This document shows, piece by piece, positions 42,093 through 53,831 of a DNA stretch of 64,000 nt. The DNA comes from Sycon ciliatum (taxonomy: Eukaryota; Porifera; Calcarea; Leucosolenida; Sycettidae), in NCBI RefSeq assembly GCF_964019385.1, contig NC_088645.1, forward strand, positions 26,574,189-26,638,188. The letters run 5' to 3'. The position numbers were made by a program, and so were the translations under genes. Numbering within the stretch: position 1 is the stretch's first letter; each line of letters begins with the position of its first letter. Below the pieces are notes generated by a model that was given only the letters and a program-made list of their open reading frames with translations, made no database searches and was not told the DNA's origin.

Positions 42093-43665
42093 TTTTGTAC
42101 TTCAGTACTTTTGAAGTAAAAGTATTATTTCATTGCCAAATTAGTTTGAGTTACCGTTGAAATCATGTTCAACTCACGGTCTCCATAGCCTGCAGTCATA
42201 TCATGACTGCTAAAATCCAGACTCTCATGACTTCGTAACATGCATAATGTGCAAATGTAATGTACATGTACATGTACACGGAGTTTTGCGGACTACCCGC
42301 CACTATCTCGTCCGCTACGGGATACCTAATGAAGGCTGATTCACTCGCATCTTCTGCTACATGTACTGTATCAGTGTGAGAAAGAACTTTGAAGAAGACG
42401 AGTTCGAGCATACAATACCGTGACTGTAGTGCCATGATTTCTACCCTGCTTTTCATTGAAAACACTATCTACATGACCTCCGAACCCTTTACCATGCAGA
42501 CCACCAGCACTGATCAGGGGGTCGGATACCAGTTGCCAGCACTGTACATAGGAACACATGAGTACGAGTTATGAAGCAAATGAAGCAACCGTCCACCCAT
42601 GCAACAGTAACACGATACACGTCTACGGTCATGTATGATCGAAGCACGAAGAGTGCAATTAGATAGTAGCAACTGGTTCTTCACAATTCGCGAAAATTGC
42701 CTTCGTATTTATCTATGATATTTCCGATCCACCCAAGAATGTCAACCAACAACACGTTTCATTGACCACAGGTACGCCACCGACATGAGGGTCAAAAGTG
42801 TGGATGAAGATCCAAAACCTATGCAAAGCGCCAGTTATTCACGGCGAGAAAATCCAATGTTCCCCTACTCCTCTCCTAAATGCACTCGACAGACTATGGT
42901 TAGTTAAAAATCTAGGGCAGAAAAGCGAGATATTGGGGTAGTTGTGAAGCTGACATGATGGAGAGGGATACAGGGCATTATAGGGTACCTCACTTCAAAC
43001 TCTCCAACTACGGTCTCTTCGCTGCATATGTTCACTTCACTTCCAAAAAAAACAAATAATATTAGATATAAATTGAATGCACCAAATTTTCGGGCATGGC
43101 CCATCTTCAGGGTGAAAAAGAAAACCATTCAACTGAAGATGGGCCATGCCCGAAAATTTGGTGCATTCAATTTATATGTATATAATATAACCTAACCAGT
43201 TGATTATATGGGAAATATAAACCTGTATACAAACCGAGGCGAAGCCGAGGTTTGTATATTGGTTTATATTTCCCATATAATCAACTGAGTAGGTTATATT
43301 ATGCTTATACTGAGCTGATATACAAACTCCCCTCTCCCCACAAGGGTAGAGATTGGAATTCCAACCCACAACCATGGCTCGACGAGTCTTCCTTTCACCA
43401 ACCTGTGCGGATCAAGTACAAGACTACCACTGACTCTGTGCAGTACATGCAGTGCAGTACCATCACACACTCTTTGTGACTTCAGTTTTAGTACTGAAGT
43501 ACTAGTTACATCGGAAGTAACAGCTATGCGCCAAGTAAGTTAGTTAGTTTGAACCTCACAGTGCTAGTGACCGTTACCGCGCGCAGATCTCACCGCGGGC
43601 TCTGTAAAAGAACCGTTTGCTCATTAGAGACATAGAGTTCGTCTCCTTTCCAAAGTAAGAGTAAA

Positions 43666-44313
43666 ATGAATCAGCACGAGCCTGTTGAATCGACTCCCAA
43701 ACGTTTCTTTAGTTCTTCTGAGGACGACCACGAATCACGATGCCATTATTCAAGCAGCAGTTTCCAAGAACACTGGCAGTGCCACGGATTATGGCTGTGC
43801 ATGTTCCGTCCGCTCTGCGAGGGACGCGGAAAGGAGAACATCGATTGGAAAACCATCAGTAGTGAAGTTCCGTCGCCCCTGCTATCTGCATTCTATGTCG
43901 ATGCAAAAACGCAGGAGCGGCACGCGGGGCTCTTCAGCCGCACATGTCGAGTGCTGCGCTTGACAGACGGAGTGCTGAAACAGCGAAAGAAGGACAGCCT
44001 CGAACGTCAGGTGCAGCACAAGGCACCAGTTACAAAGGACGACGTTGTATTCTTCATCGTTGACGGGAAAGAGATCCTGAAGTTGGGACCGTCGTGCATG
44101 TCGAAAAACCATCAAGGCGGACTGCAGGTCACTAGTGTGATCCTAAAAAAAAGGAGTTTATATACCAGTTTATACACCAGTTTATATACCAGTTTATATA
44201 CCAGTTTATATACCAGTTTATATTCTCGTCATCGAAGTACCTGTTATATGCAAAATACAAGTCTGGAGTGTTGTGTGGGGAGAGATGGGAGTTTGTATAC
44301 AAGCTCAGTATAA
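43666..44313 (+). CDS. ORF of the inner element, possible DUF3504-like protein
   Basis: Frame of 215 codons starting at an ATG after about 350 bp of leader. The middle part (GKENIDWKTISSEV, LLSAFYVDAKTQERHAG, VLKQRKKDSLERQ, HKAPVTKDDVVFF) recalls the N-terminal half of the DUF3504 / Crypton-type tyrosine-recombinase-like family, in which a plant- and animal-wide set of KCTD1/QRICH1-like proteins also belongs. This is recognition by pattern only. The C-terminal catalytic part is missing, and the frame runs into a 12-bp tandem repeat giving SLYT repeats (44156-44222) and then the inverted end. Probably a truncated or captured gene. Confidence 0.4.
   Translation: MNQHEPVESTPKRFFSSSEDDHESRCHYSSSSFQEHWQCHGLWLCMFRPLCEGRGKENIDWKTISSEVPSPLLSAFYVDAKTQERHAGLFSRTCRVLRLTDGVLKQRKKDSLERQVQHKAPVTKDDVVFFIVDGKEILKLGPSCMSKNHQGGLQVTSVILKKRSLYTSLYTSLYTSLYTSLYTSLYSRHRSTCYMQNTSLECCVGRDGSLYTSSV
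44156..44222. repeat. 12-15 bp tandem repeat
   Basis: Five to six copies of an AGTTTATATACC unit. Confidence 0.85.
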
Positions 44314-44402
44314 CTAATATTATTTGTTTTTTTTTGAAGTGAAGTGAACATATGCAGCGAAGAGACCGTAGTTGGAGAGTTTGAAGTGAGGTACCCTATA
44401 AT

Positions 44403-44949
44403 GTGTGAATGGCTGCAATGGAGTCTGCGAGTGCTTAGAAAAGGGATAAAGGGCCATTGTTTTATTGAAAGGTCTAATGGCGCAGCTCACGATTCTATAG
44501 CTAATCTCCAGATTTACAGAAAAACAGTTCCACACGTAATTGCTGCTCTACAGTTATTCATAAGAACTATACTCTCCCAAACCCAAAAGAATAGGGCTTG
44601 AAGCTTCTATTTAACAGTAGGCCTAAAGGCATAACCAATGCTGGCTTTTGGATCTACATGGACCGTTACTGTTACGTGGATGCATGCATGCTCTTGTCAT
44701 TCGTATTTTGTTGACCCAAACGCCAGACAGATTGGCTGGACCTGGTCTTCCTGGTCCTGGAAACACTACAGTTACAGAAAGCCATCACACGTGCGTGCAA
44801 CACCAACACAAGGGTCTTGTCCACCACGCACAACAATGAGCAATGCGGGTCCAACGTGACCAAGCAATTGTAATCTGTCTGTCTGTGTGTGTGTCTAATC
44901 TTCCACCAAAATCAATTTCAAGTCATAGAAATGACAATAGGACCTCAGT
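44403..44949. other. Intergenic, no gene recognised
   Basis: Short frames only. A Gly-Pro stretch near 44730 (AGPGLPGPGN) is too short to call collagen. Confidence 0.3.
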
Positions 44950-45505
44950 GGACATATATTAGAACTCTCATGGTACACGTCCTTTGAGCTCTGCACGCCA
45001 TACGCACACTGCAATCAAATTCAGGATAAATACTGAAGATTATGAATCCTAATTTAAGGTGTAAAGAGTACAATCTCACTTACTGATCCTAGCTGTGTAA
45101 TGAAATATAAACTTTTTGCTCTCGCAAATCAAATACCTCATCAACATATCTCTCAATGAAAACAGAAAGCCTAACAGAAAATCTTTATCTCCTCTAAATT
45201 TAGTGAAAATGATATCCAGCCCCAATAACATGTGCCAAGGTAATGAAGGAAAAACGAAAAGATAGGCCGCCATCGGACATGAAATATAGCTATCATGATG
45301 TACATAATAATGTTAATACACATCTTTTGAGTTCTGGACATAATAACCATACTGCAATGAATTTTGGATGTACATCCAAGATAACTAAGCCTAGCTGTGT
45401 AATAAAATAGAAACTTTCTGTTCTCGCAAATGAAATACCTTACCAACATATCTCTCAATGAAAACAGAAAGCCTAACAGAAATCCTTAATCTCCTCTAAA
45501 TTAAT
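44950..45505. repeat. Direct duplication of about 300 bp
   Basis: 45088-45202 and 45391-45505 are about 90 percent alike (CCTAGCTGTGTAAT, CAACATATCTCTCAATGAAA, GCCTAACAGAAA), spaced 303 bp. The sequence before each (CTTTTGAG…CTG…CATACTGCAAT) also matches, indicating an old tandem duplication. Confidence 0.75.
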
Positions 45506-47084
45506 CGAAGGGTTACACCGCACAGAGAGGCATGTATTCCGGTTTTCATTAATGACAGTCTCCAGTCCCTATAACATTATACGTAGGTAAGTAAACAAGA
45601 ACCAAAAATATTTACAAAAATCTCAAATAGCTTTCTTAAATGTCCTTGCTTGCCATAAATAGAAATGAAGCAAACCAGACATGCATAGATAAAACAGCAC
45701 CTAATATAGCGATTGGATATGAACGTGAGAAACATTTCTCGGATGAACAAATTTAAAGCAAACATCTGCATGTGTTTTACATACCTACTTTCAGCAATAG
45801 AATGCGTGATTCCCGAGGAATTGTATGAAGAGAGAAGGGCTGCTGTCCACATAAACTAAGAAATGGACAGCACAAAATGTAGTTACACTGATAGTTGGAA
45901 AATGCATGCGTAGGAAAAATAGCGTACAAACCAGGTGTACATCTTACATACTAAGTTGGTTCCACTCTTCATGCAACACACTGGTTGGATGGTTCAGCAG
46001 CGTTAGCAGGGGACTTCACTCTGATATCTCGGGCTGTGACGCTGAGGGCTAGAGTTAGCCTGGTTGATCCTCGTTCCTTCAAATATTATCAAAAGAGCAG
46101 AGTAAACAGATAATAGGAGGCATCTAAAGATACGTGTACCGGAACTAGAGATACACTATAGCATGATATGTCGGTCACATTAATACAAACGCAGTGATTA
46201 AATGAGCTCGATCTCATCAAACATCCTTCTATTATCCTGTATGGTTAATACTGATATTTGACCGCTTAAGACCGATTCACAATACAACTTTCTGCCACTC
46301 GACACGCGATTTGCGACTGCTGCGACAAGAAACTGCCTGTTATGAGCTGTTGCATACAGCTCGCAAGGTGCCTGTCGCAGAAGTTGAAGAAAGTTCAAAT
46401 TCTGCGACATACAACGCACAACATACACATATGGAGTGGTGAGAACGAAATAACTGCTCCATCCACTGCATTTAAAGTTTCTTGAGAGCACGTGCAGTAG
46501 AGTATGCACTAAATCTACCCTATAAACCAAGTGCTTCCTCAGGATTACGGGAGTATTCAGGAGCTTTCCGTCTACTCATCATAGAATTTGTTCCAGCCAC
46601 AGTACATACATTGTATGTACTGTGGCCGACTTCATTCTATTGGCCAATATCTACAGCTTGGAGTCACGTTGTTGATGTAAATGAGGTTGGGCAGAACGCA
46701 CATATTGTGGAGGTGAAACAACCTCATTGCTTGGCACAATCCAAAAATTAGGACTTTTCTTGAGCTATCAGTTCCAGTAAAATGAGCACTGAGGAATCGA
46801 GTGAGACCGAAAGGGTGCAAAAAGTTTTTTCGAAAAGTAGATCAACTCATTGTTTTGAATGGCGCTTGCTTTACTAAGCCAAATATTTTTAGCATACAGT
46901 CACGGTAGAACGCCGAATATCCAGACGTCAACTATCTGGGTGATCAATTATCCTATTCGTCTAGCCGGGCTGGACTATAGAAGGCTTTATAATTATAGTT
47001 GGAAATCAGACGGTGAGCCTAGGAAAACATTGTTACCTGGAAAAATGTGGGCACACGTTCTGCGATCGAGGTCACTAACTCAAC
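45506..47084. other. Intergenic, small palindromes only
   Basis: Contains a perfect hairpin GCCACAGTACATA…TATGTACTGTGGC (46596-46626) and a smaller one GTCGCAGAA…TTCTGCGAC (46374-46408). No gene recognised. Confidence 0.4.
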
Positions 47085-47280
47085 CAGATTTTAAACAGTC
47101 AGACGTGTACAGTCTAGCACAACACTGACAAGGAGTACTGAGACATTCCACGGCACGAAAGTCAGCTTGAGCACTGCTCGATAGCGCTAATCAACGGTCT
47201 TCTGACTTGGAAGGCTCATGGATTAACAATTCTGGTTTAGCTGGTGGACACGATCGCATAACTTGTGCCCACATTTTCCG
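47085..47280. repeat. Dispersed repeat family F, copy 1
   Basis: Shares ACCAGATT, CAGTCAGACGTG, CTCCACGGCA/TTCCACGGCA and GCATAACTTGTGCC with 48305-48440. Both are degenerate. Confidence 0.5.
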
Positions 47281-47655
47281 TGTTAAAATATAGCGAGGAA
47301 AATGTTTCAGAGCAGACTCGCTCTCTGCCCATTCACTCTGCAATCTCGAACTCATTCCAAAGTTTTTGTACAGTGCTGCATGGATGCAAATTCCGTTACT
47401 CCGCATTAATAGGATTTTCAGAGCATGACTAAGCTGTTGTTTTCCACTAGTTTCCACGCATGGTAATTCTGAAGTAGTGGACATAGTATGGCTGAGGATC
47501 TATCTAATGCCGATCTTGCCATCCTCGGCTTTGACGAACTTCGTGACCTGGCCAAGAAAAATGAAATCTCGTTCACCAGCAATATGCTGTGTACTGCTCT
47601 TTTCTCTCCGAAACTCGACACTTGGAAGCCAGATAAGAAAGAAGGAAAATCATTA

Positions 47656-47731
47656 GTCACACCACCGGGACTTGTACCAGTGACCTTGCTATTCACGAGC
47701 AATGCTCTAACCAACTGAGCTACAGTATGAC
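47656..47731 (-). repeat. tRNA-derived SINE head or tRNA pseudogene
   Basis: On the minus strand the sequence has an A-box TAGCTCAGTTGG, a hairpin like an anticodon arm (TTGCT/AGCAA), and a B-box GGTACAAGTCC in a pairable T-arm. Acceptor ends GTCATAC/GTGTGAC also pair, but spacing after the acceptor stem and the anticodon loop (no T33) are not canonical, so a SINE head or pseudogene is more likely than a working tRNA. Confidence 0.6.
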
Positions 47732-48304
47732 TCTTATCTACAGTGATGGCAAATCTGTCATTCTTCGATCAATCAATATCTGGCTTGCATCGTACTGGCA
47801 ACTCACACTAATCAAGAGGTCCCTCGGCCATTCGCTTGAAATCGTGGGGAGTGCATCAAACTATGTCGACTGCGAGCAAACACAAATTACACTTTCAAAT
47901 TTGGACTTCGTTGAGAATTTCAAAGTGGTAGGAAATTAGAGGCCACATGCTCATGAATTTTTATATTGATATTATTCCCATTAACAGTCCTGTCATCCTT
48001 GTCAACTCCACCCCTATCCACATCACAACCCAATTTCGTGGAAATCCATTCCAGAACAATGCATCCCATCAGCTTTTGAGCATTACATGCTCCTGCTCCG
48101 TGCATCCACCTGGTTTATGATATCTCAATCCCCCCTCCTATTTTCACCGAATGTTTTGCATTTTGCCCCCAGTTGATTTCTATTTAATTCAAGTAACTGT
48201 TTCTGGCTGGTATAAGATCTATCGCACTTTTTAAATTTCCTTTGTGGTTAAATTAATTGGAAACATGGAAAACGGTGTGGAACAAGTTCTATTTTAGAGT
48301 TCGC

Positions 48305-48440
48305 GAACTAGACCAGATTCTGCACAGTCAGACGTGCACAAAGTAGCACCAGACAGATAATGAGCTCTGAAATACTCCACGGCAAGAAAGTTAGAAAGAG
48401 CCGAAAAACTAACAAACTCTTGCGCATAACTTGTGCCACA
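48305..48440. repeat. Dispersed repeat family F, copy 2
   Basis: Degenerate relative of 47085-47280. Confidence 0.45.
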
Positions 48441-48641
48441 CCGTTTCAACCTTGATAACGATACTCAACTGTGCTCCACTGTCCAAAGAGTCCTCAATGC
48501 CCATAGATATCAGAGGCTTCTACACGTATCCACAACTATCAGCCACCAGGTTTCCTGATGATCGTGGAAACTTGGACTTGCACTACAGCTTCCAATCTCT
48601 CTGTCTTGTGGAACGATAAAAACGGAAATGGTATTGGTATT

Positions 48642-48995
48642 GATTAAGAGAGCGTGTCCGAGAATACCAAAGTATGTGTGCAAATGGATCTCTCCGATTT
48701 CGCTCAAAATTTGCAGGTAGGTTCCCATTGGGGTGTGGATCGATTGTGCAAAGCCCTTTAAAAAAGTTTCTGAAGGGAACCTTGAAATTTGCATACCCTC
48801 AAAAATGGCTGAAATATCACATTATTTATGGGTCTTGAAACGAGTCACGCCACAGCGTATACGAACAAGCTATGAACAAAACTCCATGAAGCCAACATTG
48901 CCTCACCTTAGAAGTGCTCCTGGGGCAGTACCGCTTAGCCACGCCAGCATCCCAGAAGACGAGGTCCATCACCCCCTGACGCCACAAATGATCGT
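48642..48995. repeat. Dispersed repeat family A, copy 2
   Basis: Aligns with 7851-8205 along its length. Confidence 0.8.
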
Positions 48996-50565
48996 CTTGA
49001 AAATAGCCAATTTACAAGCGCTGGCAAAACAGCCAGCTACGTCGTCAATTGGCCAGAACTATACACCGGCAGATAGTAGAACACCTCTTCTAGCGCTGAG
49101 GACATGTCCCCCATCTTTCTTTTTGGGGTTTCCTTGAATTAAACTTTTTTGAATTTTTCCACGCGACCATGCTGAAATACGGCCAAAGTCATACCTGCGC
49201 AGGAAAGCTCGCCCCTCCACCGCAATTTTTACTTCAACACTGCTCCCAAGGCCGCAGAACAAAGTGTATTGTTGGCTCTGACAAGGAAAAGCAGCGGTAA
49301 TCACTTGTCACTAAAAACGACAAGCTTCTTCTTGCGCCACCAATAATTTTTTGTGCGACTGTTGATGCAAAGTGACTGAAGGCATGAGCGCAATTCTTGA
49401 ATTTTACTACGAGAGGCATGGTGAAATCACGTGCCTTGTGACGCAAGAATGCCAGGCCGCGTGAATCACGGCTCACGTGATTTCAGAGTCACCTTCGTCA
49501 AGTGCGCTTGTTACTCGCCTTGAACGCCCGTTGGTCTGGAAGTGATCACACTTGTGTTGTTACTGCACTCAAGAACACGCTGACCGTGTTATAGGCCTAC
49601 TAACAGGGACTTTCCCTGCCCGTGTAGGTCGAAGACCAATGAAATGTTGATGAAATCACATTCTTTTTGTATAGGATGTTGCACGGTTCTGAGGGGATTA
49701 TTTTTCAAATCCCCTAGGCGCGCAGCGCTGCGGGGATTATGAAAAATAATCTTCGTTTTTGTTGAAAATCCCAAAGTGTCTCTGTGTGGCCGTCCTATGC
49801 CGCGAGAAACTCCAATCAGGCTCCTATGTCCTCTGCCTTCATGATTGAATGTCCACTTCGTTTGAACAACGAACACAACAATCGAGGACGGCTTTGCAAT
49901 GAAAAATACAGCTATACTGGAGCTGAAAAAAAGAAGAAAAAAACGTGCTCAGGATGAGACTCGAGTACACGCATACTCTCCCAGCAGGTGAAACGCAAAT
50001 TTTTGTGAAAAATGCGTGTCGCCGACTGACCAGTAATTTTGCCTGACGGCTATAAATTTCCTCTGAAACATTACGTTGACCGATCCTCCTGCATATACAT
50101 TCACAAAATCAAACTTATCACTGCCCCTCAGCATGTACAGCATTCCGTAAACTGGCTCAATGAATCCTCAACAATCAGGAACTCGCTGCCTTTCCCGATT
50201 ACAAGAGACAATTCCATGAGCCACTCGCCTGTACTCATGGCATACCAATTATGGGATTCTCTCTCTCAGCAATTTAAGTCCAGCAACATCCTCCAGGTGT
50301 TTTTAAGCTGAATAAATACTATGATACACGTACGTGGATCTTCATTAACTAATCGTTGATTTTCATTCTCTTTGTGTATTACTTCAAGCTCCAAAGTAAA
50401 TCACATTTAATAACTCTTCACTCAAAGTCTTTCTTCTCTCCCTTTCCCTCATGGTGCATGATGTGCGCCTTGATCCCGAGACCATTGGTCGGGGGAGCGC
50501 ACTTCACCTCACCGGCACAGCTCAATAGCACCTACATGCCCTTTGTAGTCCCCTATGTTCTCTTG
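48996..50565. other. Intergenic, no gene recognised
   Basis: Only short palindromic AT-rich stretches (for example 49699-49752) and unrelated short frames. It ends at the triplet tail of the LINE. Confidence 0.3.
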
Positions 50566-50569
50566 ATGA

Positions 50570-50663
<94 letters not shown>
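50566..50663. repeat. (GTT)n array, LINE tail
   Basis: About 98 bp of GTT. On the LINE strand it is the (AAC)n terminal tail following GAGAATAAAGATTTG. Confidence 0.95.
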
Positions 50664-50664
<1 letters not shown>

Positions 50665-50823
50665 CAAATCTTTATTCTCACGATAGCCAGTGGCCAATAA
50701 GAGATAATAGTGTAAGAAAGGAGAAAGAGTGAGGAAGAATTGGGTGGGCAGGGCCTAGGGGTTAATGACTACTTAAGTGTACGGGCAGGGGTGGTCGCCA
50801 CACGAGCATACAGAGTTGCGTAC

Positions 50824-53739
50824 TTAAGTGTACGGGCAGGGGTGGTCGCTACACGAGCATACAGAGTTGTGCAACAGCAGGGATATCTCGGATTTGAAGG
50901 GAGTACGAGAAGGGATTTCGCGAAGCTGGGTGGGCAGGCAATTAAAGTAATGAAGGGCCTTGTACAGGGGAGAATGGAGACAGCGGTCAGTCCGCGGAGT
51001 TGGCAAGTGCCAAGTACGAGAGCGACGTAAATTATACGAAGGTTGCACGTTGCTAGCAGTATGCAGCGAGAGTATATGTGGTGGGGCATAATTGTGGCGC
51101 AGAGAATGCGCGAAGAGTATATGTTTAACTTTAAAACGTGAAAATAATGTTGGCCATTTGATGCGATGCAAAAGGTGGGAGTGTTCTAAGTGTGTGTAAA
51201 GGGGAAGGTGGAGACATATTCTGGCGGCTTTCCGCTGGAGTCGTTCTAGCCTGTCAAGGGAAGTGTGGGACAACGGTGTGAGAGCATTGCTCGCATAAGA
51301 GAATATAGGTAGTATGTATGTCTGATAGATGTGAGATAAAGAATCACTGGTGAGTGTAGACCTTAGTCTAAAAAGAATATTGAAAGACTTGAGTGATTTT
51401 TTGACTATGTATTCAACATGCTCCGTCCAACGGAGGTCATGCTGAAAGATTATTCCGAGGTGTTTGTGTTTTTGCGCTACGGTAAGCGGACTATTCCTGA
51501 GGGTGATCTGGGGTAGCTGTTCAGGGGGGCGGTTATTGTGGTAGAACGGGAGGATGACTGTTTTCTCTGTGTTAACCAGCAGGTGCCATCTTTGAAGCCA
51601 GTCTCCAGCTGCTGTGACACTCTGTTATAGGTTTCGGGTGCAGTCTTGAAGAGTTCTCGCTATGGAAATCAGAGCGGTGTCATCTGCAAACTGGCTACAG
51701 GTGGTGCTGGGATTCTCACATGCGTGTGGAAGGTCTATGGTGTAGACGAGGAATAGAAGCGGCCCAAGAACAGATCCCTGAGGGACGCCGGCAGGGATCT
51801 CGAGGAAAGACGATAGGTCGCCATCCACCTGGACCCTTTGCCGACGCCCCAACAGGTACCGTCGGAACCACTCCAGGGCGTTGCCCTGGACACCATAGTG
51901 GGAGAGTTTTGCTAGAAGGCCTGCATGCCACACACGATCGAAGGCCTTGCTTAGATCGAAAAAGCAGGCATTGACGTGTTTCCCGTCGTCTCTCGCAGTA
52001 GAGAGGGTATGGACGAGACGGGCGAGCTGCTGCTCAGTGCCGTCTTTCTCGCGGAATCCGGACTGCTGGTTGGGCAGGTGGGGTGTGATGTTCTTGTAGA
52101 GGAGTTGATGTGCAATTTTTTCTTGGATTTTTGATGTAGTGCTCAAGAGAGAGATGGGTCTATAATTTGTTGGTTGGGTTGGGTCACCCGGCTTGGGTAC
52201 TGGAGTAATGGTGGCATCTTTCCACTCCTGTGGGATTTCTCCGGTTTGGAACGATAGATTAAAGAGGGACGATAACGACGGTGCAAGTTCCTTAGCCGCT
52301 TCTTTGAGGAGGCGGTTTGGAATAGAGTCAAACCCGGGGCTTTTGTTGGTATCAACTCCTCGGAGGAGTTTTTCGACCTCAGCTTGGGAAGTCGAGATTT
52401 CTTGAAGGGGACTGAGGATGTCAGGGGTGGTGTTGATGGCTGGAGTTTGCTCATCCGCATTGGCCACGGACAGCTTGCTCTGTGAAATGAAGAATTCGTT
52501 GAGGGCAGCGGCTTTTTGTGCTGGTGTCGTTGCAGGAGTTGCTTGGCTGACGAGTTCGGGTATGCGTTGTTTTGTAGCTGTAGTTAGGTGCTTCATGAGG
52601 CGGTGTAGGGAAGTAGAGGAGGCTGTTGAGTTGTTTACGAAATCCGATTTAGCACGACGCAGGAGGGTGGTGACACGGTTTCTTTGGGCAGTGAACGTGT
52701 TCCAGTCGTCAGGCGAGCGTGAGTGAAGGTATATTCTGTGTTTTCTGTGCTTATCCTTGATCTCTTTCAAGAGGCCCTTTAATATCCATGGTCGTGCTGG
52801 CACGTTCTTCCTGTCCCAAGGGGGGTGAGTGCGATTAACTTGGCAGTGTTCTTGGGCGATGCTCAGGACATTGTCGCGCCAGGATCGCCAGAAGGTGTCA
52901 ACTGGGCATAGGTCGTGTTGGTTTGGATGGTGGTTGAGATTTGTGCGTGAAAGGGCTTCTCGAAGAAGGTGGATAGTGCTGTCTGTCCATGACCAGAATG
53001 TGGTGCTTCTGGATCGTGGAGGGGAGTTGTTAATTATGGGGGGCAGTTGATTATTGATGTGGCCACTGATAGTAGTGTGATCGGATGCGCCAAACGGTGG
53101 AAGTGATTGGATATGAATATCATTGGTGTGGAGTGAGGAGATAACAAGGTCTAGACATGAGAGAGGTGTTTGTCGGTGGATGTAAGTAGGGAATCTGACA
53201 TGTTGTGTGAGGCCGTATGTGTGTAGCAGAGTTTGTATGTCGTCCCCAAGGCGATCTGTTCTGTCTGTGGTGAGCCACGCACTGTTCTTGGCATTGAAGT
53301 CTCCAAGTAGTAGGAGGTCATCACCTTCGGCTCTAGCGGTTTTGATGCTTCTTTCCAGTTCCGCACAGAAGAGGGTGCCATCGCTACGGGGTGGTCGGTA
53401 AATGTTTCCAACAACGAGGGAAAGGTTACCGGTGGATATTCTCGTCCATATGCATTCTGCTGCTGTCATTGGTATTGTCAGTACCCTTGTGTTGAAACGT
53501 TCCACTATGTACAAGGCAACACCACCACCATAGTCCTGTCTGTCAGCTCTGATCAGCTTGTAGCCTGGGATTGCATAGAGACTGTCAGGGTCTGATGTGT
53601 CAGCCCAGGTTTCCTGGACTGCAATGACTGATAGTTCGTTCTGAGATTCAGAGCACGAACGGGTAAAGGTAAGTAACTCGTCCATTTTGTTGAATATGCA
53701 ACGCACATTGGTGCTTAGAAAGTTCAAATTCACTGACAT
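50824..53739 (-). pseudogene. LINE ORF2: endonuclease-reverse transcriptase with one stop
   Basis: One reading frame of 971 codons from ATG 53739 to the stop ending at 50824, broken only by a TAA at 51627-51625 (704 codons before it). I translated 51624-51274 and it stays open in the same frame. Endonuclease: FLSTNVRCIFNKMDELL, VIAVQETWADTS, LLLLGDFNAKNSAW, FGASDHTTISG. Linker and RT: VDTNKSPGFDSIPNRLLKEA, TNYRPISLLSTTSKI, CFFDLSKAFDRVWHAGLLAK, AGVPQGSVLGPLLFL, catalytic SQFADDTALIS. C-terminal part: HKHLGIIFQHDLRWTEHV region, then RLERLQRKAARICLHLP and LHYFNCLPTQLREIPSRTPF. It copies LINE RNA at nicked target DNA. No RNase H seen. Confidence 0.9.
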
Positions 53740-53831
53740 TGGTATTGTTTTTTTGGGGGGGAATTTTATTTATTTTTATTTATTTTGTTTTTGTTTTTGT
53801 CTTTTGGCTAGTTGTTGAAACTTATCTGGAC

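Larger units (their letters stand above)
42975..44402. mobile_element. Nested inverted-repeat element with an internal ORF
   Basis: Outer inverted repeats of about 88 bp (42975-43062 and 44315-44402; containing GGTACCTCACTTCAAACTCT and CTCTTCGCTGCATATGTTCA) are almost identical. Inside are a palindrome of two 40-bp arms (43072-43112 / 43134-43174), a second hairpin with 58-bp arms (about 43181-43297), and an inner element with its own about 26-bp inverted ends (43305-43332, 44288-44313; TATACTGAGCT…TATACAAACTCC). This reads as serial insertion of inverted-repeat elements. A diverged outer relative lies at 61260-61381. Confidence 0.7.

Noticed and set aside
44700..44790. Collagen-like Gly-Pro repeat
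   Set aside because: Only three triplets; not enough to support a collagen exon.
45783..45853. Minus-strand stretch with a strong acceptor (tccatttcttag) and donor GTATGT
   Set aside because: The 71-bp length is not a multiple of three and does not fit phase 2 of the tail series; no motif. Could still be an unrelated exon.
47656..47731. Functional tRNA gene
   Set aside because: A- and B-boxes are good, but spacing and anticodon loop are not canonical; a SINE head or pseudogene is more likely.
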